DNA from: Clostridium hydrogeniformans DSM 21757
GTDB taxonomy: Bacteria; Bacillota; Clostridia; Clostridiales; Clostridiaceae
NCBI RefSeq assembly: GCF_000686705.1
Contig: NZ_JMLJ01000017.1
Location: 1-64,000, forward strand
Reading direction: 5' to 3'
Length of the DNA: 64,000 bases
A program made the translations under genes and the position numbers. Shown here piece after piece: positions 8,408 to 16,816 of this stretch (position 1 is its first letter; each line of letters begins with the position of its first letter). A model generated the notes under the pieces. It was not told where the DNA came from. It made no database searches and saw only the letters and a list, made by a program, of their open reading frames with translations.

Positions 8408-9154
8408 TTAAAATTTTATAACTTCTTTAACCTTAGCCTTATGGCTTATATTAACCTGATCTCTATAATGAAGGTTATCTATCACACAATAATCTCCTAC
8501 ATTAACAACATTACCTCTGACACTCTTTACTGTTACATTATTTATATTTATTTCATCTCCTTCAATAAACTCTGAAACAAAGGAATCATTTCCTAGATTC
8601 TTTGAAGTTGAAATAATTTCTATAACGCCTCCCCCAATTTCTTTTACATAGGATTTAGAGGAAGATTCTATAAATACATTTTCTCCATTTAATAATCCTT
8701 GAATTTTTATAATTCCATCACATTCTATACTCTCTACAGTAACATCCTTAGTAGCTGTTAAACACCCTCCAACTTCTACACTCTCGCAGTTTAAAATTCC
8801 CTCAATATCAACCTTACCATTTATTTCTAATCTTTCTCCCTTTATCTCCCCTATAGCAGAAACTCTTCCATTCACTTCCATAGAGCTAAATATTAAGCCA
8901 TTTTTAAAACTAGCTGCCCCATTAACCTCTATTTCTTCCCCTTGGGCAAATTCACTAATATTTACTGCCCCATTTACTTCTATGGATTCCCCATATATTT
9001 TATATTTAGATTCTAATACTCCATTAATCATTAATGATTCACATCTTACATTTCCAGATAAATTAGCACGTCCATATATATCTATATCTTCATACTCCCC
9101 ACTCTCTATAGTACCTGACCCATCAATACTCAAACCTCTCATTTCTTCTTTCAT
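8408..9154 (-). CDS. Bactofilin-like polymer-forming protein (YhbE/YhbF type), first copy
   Basis: 248 residues. Rungs such as LMINGVLE, IEVNGAVN, MEVNGRVS, LEINGKVD and VEVGGCLT run through residues ~40-130, then the shared C-terminal block with KEIGGGVIEII and FIEGDEINI. Closest in style to the middle copy; the third copy uses SGS instead. It starts 9 bases after the YhbD-like gene, so translation is probably coupled. All acidic residues face a regular pattern, which fits polymer-forming solenoids. No membrane segment is visible, so attachment would need a partner. Confidence 0.8.
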   Translation of the reverse strand: MKEEMRGLSIDGSGTIESGEYEDIDIYGRANLSGNVRCESLMINGVLESKYKIYGESIEVNGAVNISEFAQGEEIEVNGAASFKNGLIFSSMEVNGRVSAIGEIKGERLEINGKVDIEGILNCESVEVGGCLTATKDVTVESIECDGIIKIQGLLNGENVFIESSSKSYVKEIGGGVIEIISTSKNLGNDSFVSEFIEGDEININNVTVKSVRGNVVNVGDYCVIDNLHYRDQVNISHKAKVKEVIKF

Positions 9155-9163
9155 ACCATTTAC

Positions 9164-9784
9164 CTACCTTTCAAGCTTTAATTTTAATTCTTCAATAAAA
9201 GTCTTTAGTGTAGTCTTTATGATAATTTTTCCTTCTTCTTCTATATAAAAATTCTCATTAACATCTCCAAGAACCCATATGCCAATTCCAAACTTTCTAA
9301 GAAGAATTATTTCATAATCTTTATCTTTAAACTCAGTAGTACTTAAAAGCTTTATAAGACTCTTTCCCTCATCAAAACTTATATTCCCTGATTTTAAAAG
9401 ATCATCAAGAATATAAGGAATAAGAATATTATCAAACCCAAACTCTTCTAATGGTTCATATATACTTTCATATATTTCTAATGCTCTATTAGATACAATG
9501 TTTTTTATTAATATTTCATCCTTTGATAAACTAACCTTTGATGGTGTTGAAGAGAATACATCAGCTAAATCATCCAAGGATAAATTATCCTTCATATCCT
9601 TTATCTTTTCTATTCTCTCTAATATCTTTTCCCTTGGAAAATACGTTTCTTGTCCCGTATAACTAGACTTTTTTATAAACCACTCCTCAGGTATTATATT
9701 CTTCCTCTTCCATCTATATAGCTGACCATAGGAGATTCCAGTTACATTTAAAAGTTCTTTTTTTGATATTAAATCTTCGCTCAT
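9164..9784 (-). CDS. yhbD: YhbD-like MerR-type HTH regulator (DUF4004 family)
   Basis: 206 residues. The N-terminal ~60 residues form a MerR-like winged helix (SKKELLNVTGISYGQLYRWKRKNIIP...ETYFPREKILERI); the remainder is mixed alpha/beta with no recognised ligand site. Same partner genes as yhbD in Bacillus. Strong AGGAGG, then ATG embedded in GTAACAATG, a copy of the half-site found in the upstream dyad, so it may repress itself. Diverges from an amino-acid symporter gene at 9965. Confidence 0.75.
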   Translation of the reverse strand: MSEDLISKKELLNVTGISYGQLYRWKRKNIIPEEWFIKKSSYTGQETYFPREKILERIEKIKDMKDNLSLDDLADVFSSTPSKVSLSKDEILIKNIVSNRALEIYESIYEPLEEFGFDNILIPYILDDLLKSGNISFDEGKSLIKLLSTTEFKDKDYEIILLRKFGIGIWVLGDVNENFYIEEEGKIIIKTTLKTFIEELKLKLER

Positions 9785-9824
9785 TGTTACACCTCCTATT
9801 TTCAGTGTAACAAAACATTGTTAC
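9784..9824. promoter_or_regulatory. Candidate operator with three GTAACA/TGTTAC half-sites
   Basis: GTAACA (9807-9812), 6-base spacer, TGTTAC (9819-9824), plus a further TTGTTAC at 9784-9790 covering the yhbD start codon. The dyad and the extra half-site flank the ribosome binding site, so binding could block transcription or translation. Regulator inferred to be the adjacent MerR-like protein. Confidence 0.5.
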
Positions 9825-9843
9825 GTTGTAAATAGGTTTATTC

Positions 9844-9882
9844 TATTATATATATAAATAACTAAAATTTATATATATAATA
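9844..9882. repeat. Perfect 16-bp AT-only inverted repeat
   Basis: TATTATATATATAAAT (9844-9859) and its exact complement at 9867-9882, loop of 7. It lies in the divergent yhbD/symporter region. Could be a promoter-region melting site or chance in AT-rich DNA. Confidence 0.45.
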
Positions 9883-9964
9883 AAACCCTTAGTACTAAAA
9901 TTGATAATTTGGAATATATTGTTTGTAAAGATTATAAATTTATAAATTAATAGGAGGATTTTTT

Positions 9965-11320
9965 ATGAATACCTTAGTAATAGTCCAAAAAATTAATTCT
10001 TTCTTCTGGAACTTCCTTCTTCTATTCCTTCTTTGTGGTACTGGAGCCTATTTCACTTTTAAACTTAGATTTGTACAAGTACGAAAATTTAAAGAGAGTT
10101 TTAAAAAGGTTTTTGGTAGTATAAAATTCAAGGGGGAGAGAGCTGGAAATGATGGTATGAGTTCTTTTCAATCCTTAGCCACAGCTATAGCTGCTCAGGT
10201 TGGTACTGGAAATCTAGCTGGAGCTGCTACAGCCATAGCCTCCGGTGGTCCTGGCTCTATATTTTGGATGTGGGTAAGTGCCTTCTTTGGTATGTCTACT
10301 TCCTTTGCTGAAGCTACCCTTGCACAAAAATATAAAACTCAAGTTAATGGGGACGTAGTTGGTGGACCTTCTTATTATATTAGATCTGCATTTAAAGGAA
10401 AATTAGGTTCTATTCTTTCTAAACTTTTTTCCATATTTGCTATTTTCGCCCTAGGCTTTATGGGTAGCATGGTTCAATCCAACTCCATAGGTACTGCTTT
10501 TAACACTGCCTTTAATTTTAATCCCTTAATTGTCGGAATTATATTATCTATAATTTGTCTTTTTATATTTTTAGGTGGTCTTGGAAGAATAGCATCTGTA
10601 ACAGAAAAACTAGTCCCAATAATGGCCGCTTTTTATATAATAGGTGGTGTTTTTGTAATACTTTTAAATATTTCTTCCTTTGGAGAAGCTATGAAAATGA
10701 TATTTGTAGGTGCATTTAACCCTCAAGCTATCCTTGGTGGTATCATTGGTTCCAGTATAAAGGATGCCATAAGATACGGGGTTGCTAGGGGACTATTCTC
10801 TAATGAAGCTGGTATGGGTTCTACCCCTCATGCTCATGCCATGGCTAAGGCTAAACACCCTGTAGATCAAGGTATATTTGCCCTTATGGGAGTATTTGTT
10901 GATACATTTATAATACTAACAATTACAGCTTTTGTTATATTAACCACTGGTGTTCTTGATGGAAAAACTACTGGAATAGAGCTTACACAAGCTGCATTTA
11001 CTAAAACTCTAGGATCTTTTGGTGGAATTTTTATTGCAATTTGCCTACTGTTTTTTGCTTTTTCCACTATAATCGGTTGGTATTTCTTTGGAGAAGCTAA
11101 TGTTAAATTTCTTCTTGGAAAGAAAGCTACAAAAATCTACGCTATTATAGTAGCTATATTTGTAGTTATAGGCTGCACATTAAAGGTAGAAATTGTATGG
11201 GAACTTACAGATATGTTTAATGGTTTTATGGTTATACCAAACTTACTTGCCCTCTTAGCTTTAAGTGGTGTTGTATCCTCTTTATTAAAGGAACATGAAA
11301 CCACTAAAAAAATTGAATAA
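9965..11320 (+). CDS. Sodium:alanine (AGCS) symporter family protein
   Basis: 451 residues with about ten membrane helices. Family landmarks: LRFVQVRKFKESFK near the N-terminus, the QVGTGNLAGAATAIASGGPG loop (residues ~80-100), and SNEAGMGSTPHAHAMAK in the second half. Imports alanine, glycine or related small amino acids with Na+ across the cytoplasmic membrane. AGGAGG precedes the ATG. Monocistronic on the plus strand, one of the few plus-strand genes here. Substrate cannot be fixed further from sequence. Confidence 0.92.
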   Translation: MNTLVIVQKINSFFWNFLLLFLLCGTGAYFTFKLRFVQVRKFKESFKKVFGSIKFKGERAGNDGMSSFQSLATAIAAQVGTGNLAGAATAIASGGPGSIFWMWVSAFFGMSTSFAEATLAQKYKTQVNGDVVGGPSYYIRSAFKGKLGSILSKLFSIFAIFALGFMGSMVQSNSIGTAFNTAFNFNPLIVGIILSIICLFIFLGGLGRIASVTEKLVPIMAAFYIIGGVFVILLNISSFGEAMKMIFVGAFNPQAILGGIIGSSIKDAIRYGVARGLFSNEAGMGSTPHAHAMAKAKHPVDQGIFALMGVFVDTFIILTITAFVILTTGVLDGKTTGIELTQAAFTKTLGSFGGIFIAICLLFFAFSTIIGWYFFGEANVKFLLGKKATKIYAIIVAIFVVIGCTLKVEIVWELTDMFNGFMVIPNLLALLALSGVVSSLLKEHETTKKIE

Positions 11321-11395
11321 AACATCTTCTTATAATAGTATTATTAGTTAAATATTATTTAATAGAGTATCCCCTAATAAATTTTCTTTATAAAA

Positions 11396-11434
11396 AGCTA
11401 TCTTAAAGAAGGATTCTCCTCCTTTAAGATAGCT
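11396..11434 (-). terminator. Terminator between symporter and thrS
   Basis: AGCTATCTTAAAG...CTTTAAGATAGCT with a G/C-containing top (AAGGATTCTCCTCC). On the minus strand it is followed by TTTTTA, so it serves thrS; it could also stop symporter transcripts. Confidence 0.8.
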
Positions 11435-11442
11435 ACTTTAAT

Positions 11443-13380
11443 TTAGTTATTCACTTTTTCTCTTATTTCTTCTAATATCTTCTCTTCAAAGCCTTCTATA
11501 GATAGTATACCTAAGTCTTCCCCTCTTCTTCTAACTGCTACATTATTATTTTCTTCTTCTTTTTCTCCAACAATTAGAAGGTAAGGTATTCTTTCCATTC
11601 TTCCTTCTCTTATCTTGTATCCTATCTTCTCAGCTCTATAATCAGCTTCTACTCTTATGCCCTTATTTCTAAGGTTCTTAACTACACTTTCTGCATAGTC
11701 ATGATATTTTTCTGATATTGGTAGAACCTTAACTTGAGTTGGGCTAAGCCATATTGGGAATGCTCCTGCATATTTTTCTATAAGCATAGCTAAAGTTCTC
11801 TCATAACATCCTATTGAGCTTCTATGGATTATAAATGGTCTCTTTTTACTTCCATCTGCATCTACATAGCTCATATCAAATCTGTCTGCTAAGGCAAAAT
11901 CTAGTTGAACTGTTATTATTGTATCTTCCTTGCCATGAACATTCTTAAATTGAATGTCTAGCTTAGGTCCATAGAATGCTGCTTCTCCATCAGCTTCCTT
12001 ATAGTCTAATTCAAGTTCATCTAATATAACCTTCATTTCCTTTTGAGTGCTTTCCCAAGCCTCTGGGTTATCTATATATTTACCCTTGTTGTTTGGATCC
12101 CACTTAGAGAATCTATAACTTACGGAATCTTGTATTCCTAAAGTAGTCATTATATGCTTAACTAAGTCTACAGCCTTCTTGAACTCTTCATTAACTTGGT
12201 CTGGTCTACATATTATGTGACCATCAGCTAAAGTAAACTGTCTTACTCTTATAAGACCATGCATTTCTCCTGAAGATTCCTTTCTACATAAAGTAGAAGT
12301 TTCTGCATATCCTATTGGAAGGTCTCTATAGCTGTGTTGCTCCGCCTTATATATTAAATATTGGAATGGGCATGTCATTGGTCTTAATGCCATAGCCTCT
12401 TCCTCATTATCCTCATCTCCTATTATGAACATTCCATCCTTATAGTGAGACCAGTGTCCTGAAATCTTATATAAATCACTCTTCGCCATTATAGGAGTCT
12501 TAGTTAAAACATATCCTCTCTTCTCTTCCTCATCTTCAACCCATCTTTGAAGAAGTTGAAGAACTCTAGCTCCCTTTGGCATTATAAGAGGAAGTCCTTG
12601 ACCTACTATATCAGAAGTTGTAAATATTCCAAGCTCTCTTCCTAGCTTATTATGATCTCTTTTCTTAGCTTCTTCCTTCATCTTTAGGAATTCTTCTAAA
12701 TCAGAAGCCTTAGTAAATGCTGTTCCATATATTCTAGTAAGCATCTTATTATTTTCATCGCCTCTAAAATAAGCTCCTGTAAGCATAGTAAGCTTAACTG
12801 CTTTAACTGGCTTTGTTGTCATAAGGTGAGGACCTGCACATAGGTCTACAAACTCTCCCATTTTATAGAATGATAAAATTTCATCCTCTGGAAGATCATT
12901 TATAAGTTCAACCTTATACTCTTCATTCTTTTCATTCATAAGACTTAAAGCTTCATTTCTAGGAAGAATAAATCTCTCTATTGAAAGATTTTCTTTAACA
13001 ATCTTTTTCATTTCAGCTTCTATCTTAGGAAGATCTTCTTGAGTTATAGGTTCCTCAAACTCTACATCGTAATAAAATCCTTCTTCTAAGGCTGGTCCTA
13101 TAGCAAGTTTTGCCCCACTATATAATCTTTTAACAGCTTGAGCTAATATATGAGCTGCTGTATGTCTAAAAGCTTCTCTTCCTTCTTCATTATCAAAGGT
13201 TACTATACTAACCTCACTATCTTTCTCTATTTCAAATCTTAAGTCTTCAACTTTTCCATCTACAATCCCTGCACAAGCAACTCTTGCAAGACCTTCACTT
13301 ATGTCCTTTGCAAGATCAATAACTGATATTTTGCTTTCATACTCTTTTACAGATCCATCTTTTAAAGTTATTTTTATCAT
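11443..13380 (-). CDS. thrS: Threonyl-tRNA synthetase ThrS
   Basis: 645 residues, full length. Charges tRNA-Thr with threonine. Order: TGS domain (1-62), editing domain with HTAAHILAQAVKRL (~72-86) and the CAGPH zinc/editing motif, class II catalytic core with MTCPFQYLIYK, RVRQFTLADGH and IGCYERTLAMLIEKYAG, then the anticodon-binding domain (~540-645). Start ATG behind AAGGGAG. Controlled by the T-box leader upstream; transcribed alone. Confidence 0.97.
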   Translation of the reverse strand: MIKITLKDGSVKEYESKISVIDLAKDISEGLARVACAGIVDGKVEDLRFEIEKDSEVSIVTFDNEEGREAFRHTAAHILAQAVKRLYSGAKLAIGPALEEGFYYDVEFEEPITQEDLPKIEAEMKKIVKENLSIERFILPRNEALSLMNEKNEEYKVELINDLPEDEILSFYKMGEFVDLCAGPHLMTTKPVKAVKLTMLTGAYFRGDENNKMLTRIYGTAFTKASDLEEFLKMKEEAKKRDHNKLGRELGIFTTSDIVGQGLPLIMPKGARVLQLLQRWVEDEEEKRGYVLTKTPIMAKSDLYKISGHWSHYKDGMFIIGDEDNEEEAMALRPMTCPFQYLIYKAEQHSYRDLPIGYAETSTLCRKESSGEMHGLIRVRQFTLADGHIICRPDQVNEEFKKAVDLVKHIMTTLGIQDSVSYRFSKWDPNNKGKYIDNPEAWESTQKEMKVILDELELDYKEADGEAAFYGPKLDIQFKNVHGKEDTIITVQLDFALADRFDMSYVDADGSKKRPFIIHRSSIGCYERTLAMLIEKYAGAFPIWLSPTQVKVLPISEKYHDYAESVVKNLRNKGIRVEADYRAEKIGYKIREGRMERIPYLLIVGEKEEENNNVAVRRRGEDLGILSIEGFEEKILEEIREKVNN

Positions 13381-13407
13381 ATATTTCTCTCCCTTCTTTT
13401 CCTTAGA

Positions 13408-13456
13408 TTAACCATTAAAAACTATTATGATACTTTTAATACTTTTTAATGGTTAA
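13408..13456. repeat. 14-bp inverted repeat in the thrS 5' UTR
   Basis: TTAACCATTAAAAA (13408-13421) mirrored exactly at 13443-13456, 21-base loop. It lies between the T-box terminator and the thrS ribosome binding site, so it would fold in the full-length mRNA just before the start. Role unknown. Confidence 0.55.
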
Positions 13457-13513
13457 CCTTTTGTGGTAACTAAATCTTAAAATATTTGTATTTAATAATT
13501 TATATTTCTAAAT

Positions 13514-13770
13514 TAAAAAAACTCCCATCCCTTCCTATTACAGAAAGGGACGAGAGCTGAATTCCCGTGGTTCCACCCTAGTTTCCTAAATTAGATAAAT
13601 TAAATTTAGGACTCATTAAAGCATATAACGGTGCTTACCGTACTGTATTAAAGTCACTCAGAGGTGGTTTTCATTTATGGTTATTTAAGGTTAATTACAG
13701 CTACATAACCTCTCTCTGTAAATAATTCACACAAACTACTGTCCTCTTCATTGCATTTACATTTTAAATT
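13514..13770 (-). ncRNA. T-box riboswitch of thrS
   Basis: On the minus strand the T-box core GGGTGGAACCACGG (13578-13565) is exact, followed by the intrinsic terminator CTCTCGTCCCTTT...AAGGGATGGGAG and a T-run (13557-13514). Upstream GAAGAGGACAGTAG begins Stem I and an ACC (Thr) codon occurs in AAAACCACC on its 3' side, a plausible specifier. Uncharged tRNA-Thr would pair with specifier and T-box and favour the antiterminator. With 13381-13513 and the promoter, this explains the 560-base gap. Confidence 0.93.
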
Positions 13771-13776
13771 GACTTT

Positions 13777-13804
13777 ATTATAGCATACTATTCTATAAAG
13801 TCAA
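13777..13804 (-). promoter_or_regulatory. SigmaA promoter of thrS
   Basis: TTGACT (13804-13799), 16-base spacer, TATAAT (13782-13777). Start of transcription expected near 13770, just ahead of the T-box leader. Confidence 0.8.
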
Positions 13805-13942
13805 CACTGTTAATAAAACTATTATACACATATAAACCCTATATGTTAAGGGATTTCTCTAAAATAAAATATATGTTTTAATATTTTATAACATATGAAC
13901 TACCACTGAAACAAGAATCAATAACTTAGCAATAAAGGTGTA

Positions 13943-14479
13943 TTATAATAATGCAATAGGCTCTAAATATACACTAAACTCCTTAACATTCTCTCTTAAG
14001 ATAAGGGAATTTATTAACTCTCTTTTTCTCCTACCCTTAAGTTCTAGATTTTTTCCCTTAAAGGTTTTTAAAGAATCCCTTATTCCCTTAGATTTTATAT
14101 TCTTTATAAATGCCATTTCATATTCTGTAACATATTTTTTTATTATAAAACTTGGGATTAAAGAAATTCCAATATCTACGGTATCTAAAATTACCTCTGA
14201 TGCAACAGACACTGGATAACCTCTTTTTTTATTAACCTTAAGAAAGCTTATTAAATAAGAAGCCGCCATTATATTCCTATTACATCCTTTTTCTACTGTT
14301 GGAAGACTCTTAAACATTGAGAAAAACTCTTCTCTTACCTCATTTAGTATCTTAGGAATTTCCTTATTATCATAAGACTTTTTCATAACTTTCTTTAAAG
14401 GAAGCTCTCCATAGGAGAGAAGTTTCTTTGCCTTTTCCTCTTGTTCCCCTTCCTCATAATGATAAAGTGAATCCTCCAT
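13943..14479 (-). CDS. Hypothetical protein, 178 aa
   Basis: Not recognised. Acidic N-terminus (YHYEEGEQEEKAKKLL), a helical middle containing a conserved-looking NRNIMAASYLISFLK stretch, a hydrophobic patch VDIGISLIPSFIIKKYV that is too short and charged to be a clear membrane helix, and a basic C-terminal third rich in K/R (KGKNLELKGRRKRELI). TGAGG lies 8 bases before the ATG. It stands 71 bases after the AIM24-family gene on the same strand; the two may be co-transcribed. Confidence 0.7.
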   Translation of the reverse strand: MEDSLYHYEEGEQEEKAKKLLSYGELPLKKVMKKSYDNKEIPKILNEVREEFFSMFKSLPTVEKGCNRNIMAASYLISFLKVNKKRGYPVSVASEVILDTVDIGISLIPSFIIKKYVTEYEMAFIKNIKSKGIRDSLKTFKGKNLELKGRRKRELINSLILRENVKEFSVYLEPIALL

Positions 14480-14550
14480 TGAAAAAACCTCATTTTAATT
14501 ACTTCATCATCTATTATATGAATCTCATAAAAAAATATTACAAAATTTAA

Positions 14551-15396
14551 TTATTTATTTCCTTGATTAGTATTTATAGTTCCTGAAGGATTTGTCATAC
14601 CTTTTAAATTAAACCCTGATATATTTTCATAAATATGAGATGTTGGAATAAGCCAAACTTCTCCTGTTCCTCTAAACACACTTAAAAGTCCTTCTCCACT
14701 AGTTCCTGTTCCTATCCATGATTTTGCTGATTTTTCTACTGTGAAATCTATTCTTCCACTTCTTAATATGGCAAAGTTTCCATCTACCTTTAATTCATCA
14801 TCTATTAGTTTAACTTTTATAACCTCTGATTCTGGTACTGGTAACTCTAAAACTGCAATCCCCGTTCCAGAAATTTTAGTTTGAAAGAAACTTTCATTTC
14901 CAAAAAAGGCAGAGGATAAGCTCTTTTGAGATGATACCCCTACTTCTACCCCCTCTTCACAGGCGTAGAATAATCCATCATCAACAACTACAGATTCATC
15001 TTCTAACTCTATAAGAGCATAATGACCAAAGGAAGGTTCAAGAAAAATCTCTCCAGTACCATTATATAATGGCTTAAAGGCTTTTTCATTAGTCAATTTA
15101 CTAGAGATAAGTTTTTTCCCAAGCCCTACTATGCCACCCATTCTACTATCAATTTCTATATCACCTTTCATAAATTGAAGAGCTCCCGCTTCTAATCTCA
15201 CAGCTGCATCCTTTAACAGTATTCTTATCTGCCTTAGCTTTATATTAGAATCAGTCATAAAAGACAATGCAAAAGCTGTACTTAAATCTTTTCCTCCCCT
15301 TAAGCTATCATATTCTAAAACCTGAAATACAGTATCAAGACCTACCATTTCATCTATTTTGGTTATATTATTTTTAGATTTTAAGCTTGTCCTCAT
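14551..15396 (-). CDS. AIM24 family protein
   Basis: 281 residues. Beta-rich, with the glycine patterns of the AIM24/TIGR00266-type fold: AGALQFMKGDIEIDSRMGG (~72-90), GTGEIFLEPSFGHYALIEL, and GEGLLSVFRGTGEVWLIPT near the C-terminus. The family is widespread in bacteria and was named from a yeast mitochondrial protein, but has no assigned bacterial reaction. No signal peptide. TGAGGAG box before ATG. Confidence 0.82.
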   Translation of the reverse strand: MRTSLKSKNNITKIDEMVGLDTVFQVLEYDSLRGGKDLSTAFALSFMTDSNIKLRQIRILLKDAAVRLEAGALQFMKGDIEIDSRMGGIVGLGKKLISSKLTNEKAFKPLYNGTGEIFLEPSFGHYALIELEDESVVVDDGLFYACEEGVEVGVSSQKSLSSAFFGNESFFQTKISGTGIAVLELPVPESEVIKVKLIDDELKVDGNFAILRSGRIDFTVEKSAKSWIGTGTSGEGLLSVFRGTGEVWLIPTSHIYENISGFNLKGMTNPSGTINTNQGNK

Positions 15397-15531
15397 ATTT
15401 ATTCACTCCTCAATTACATATCATGTGCCCTTTAGCTTTTCACAATATTATAAGTAACTATCACTTTAGTAATTTATAATAATATATAGTATTCATATTT
15501 CTAGATCGCTTGTCCTTATAAATTATAAACA

Positions 15532-15566
15532 GTTTCTTAAAAGTTATTCACAACTTTTAAGAAAAC
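15532..15566 (-). terminator. Hairpin after the Gfo/Idh dehydrogenase gene
   Basis: GTTTCTTAAAAGTT / AACTTTTAAGAAAaC with a six-base loop. The T-tract on the minus strand is weak (CTGTTTATAA), so termination may be partial. Confidence 0.5.
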
Positions 15567-15582
15567 TTACCTGTTTTGTGGA

Positions 15583-16635
15583 TTAATTAAACTCTTCTAT
15601 TCTCCCTTCATTAGAGCTTTTTATAGCAAGTTCTATTATCCTTATGGTATCCCTAGCTTCTTCTGGTTTTACCACTAGCTCTTCCTCACCCTTTATGGTA
15701 TTAAGAATATTTTTATAATAACTTGTGTAATCACCAACTTCACTTACAACTTTTTCTCTTATGACTTCTCCATTAATTTCTGTATGTATTGTTCCATAAA
15801 GTTCCTTTGGTTCTACCCCAAAGTCTGATACAGCAACTGGTCTTATTCCATCCCTAAGCTTTCCCTCTTGAATATCCATTCCATATTTAATAAAGGATCC
15901 CTTATCCCCAAGCAAAATAAAATGAGGTAGTTCCTCTCTAACAAGCATTCCTGCCTTAAGGTTAACTTTTAAATTAGGATAATATAATATTACTTCAAAA
16001 TTGTCTATTGTGTCTCCACCCTGCCTTTGGATTCTTACATCTCCAAATACTTTCTTAGGACATCCAAATAAGTTTGTGGCCTGGTCTATTAAATGAGCTC
16101 CTAAATCATATAATATTCCTGATCCTGGAACGTTTTTTTCTCTCCATGCCCCTTCTTTAAAATAATTTCTAAATCTATCAAAATGAGCCTCATACTCAAC
16201 TAAATTTCCTAGCTTTCCTTCATGAATGATTTTCTTTACTGTTAGAAAGTCACTATCCCATCTTCTATTATGATATACAGATAGAACTAACTTCTTTTCC
16301 TCTGCAAGCTTTATTAATTCCTCTGCCTCTTTACTTTCTATGGTAAAAGGTTTTTCTACAACCACATGTTTTCCATAATTTAAAGCAACCTTAGCAAATT
16401 CATAGTGCTGATTATTTGGAGTAGCTACCACAACTAAATCTATACTTTCATCTAACCATATGTTATTTAAATCATTGACTACCTCTACCCCTTGGTACTC
16501 CTTTATAGCCTTCTCTTTTTTTTCACTACTAGTTGTATATATCTTTTTAAGATTTAACCCATGAACACTAGTTATTGTAGGGGCATGAAACACCTGTCCT
16601 GAAACACCAAACCCTATTAATGCTACATTTATCAT
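15583..16635 (-). CDS. Gfo/Idh/MocA family oxidoreductase (YvaA/YdgJ-like)
   Basis: 350 residues. N-terminal Rossmann fold VALIGFGVSGQVFHAP (residues 4-19), the family motif VVVEKPF (~90-96) and the substrate-domain motif YHNRRWDSDF (~120-130), with GAHLIDQA holding the usual catalytic histidine. This subgroup includes NADPH-dependent scyllo-inositol dehydrogenases and other sugar or cyclitol dehydrogenases; no neighbouring inositol gene supports a specific substrate. Stands alone between two hairpins. Confidence 0.87.
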   Translation of the reverse strand: MINVALIGFGVSGQVFHAPTITSVHGLNLKKIYTTSSEKKEKAIKEYQGVEVVNDLNNIWLDESIDLVVVATPNNQHYEFAKVALNYGKHVVVEKPFTIESKEAEELIKLAEEKKLVLSVYHNRRWDSDFLTVKKIIHEGKLGNLVEYEAHFDRFRNYFKEGAWREKNVPGSGILYDLGAHLIDQATNLFGCPKKVFGDVRIQRQGGDTIDNFEVILYYPNLKVNLKAGMLVREELPHFILLGDKGSFIKYGMDIQEGKLRDGIRPVAVSDFGVEPKELYGTIHTEINGEVIREKVVSEVGDYTSYYKNILNTIKGEEELVVKPEEARDTIRIIELAIKSSNEGRIEEFN

Positions 16636-16775
16636 GATATCAACTCCTTATTTTTTTATGTTTTACTTACATTATACCCTAATTAAATTTATATTAATAA
16701 CTATAATTATCGGAATATATTTCATATAAAATTCATGAATTTATACTTCTCCACCCTAAATAATATCTATATAAA

Positions 16776-16809
16776 AAAGAACTTAAAGAAAATAAATTCT
16801 CTAAGTTCC
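16776..16809 (-). terminator. Terminator of osmolyte transporter operon 1
   Basis: AGAACTTAaAGAA / TTCTcTAAGTTC with a ten-base AT loop, followed on the minus strand by TTTTTTATA. Closely related in sequence to the operon 2 terminator at 20129-20166. Confidence 0.8.
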
Positions 16810-16816
16810 CTTATGA

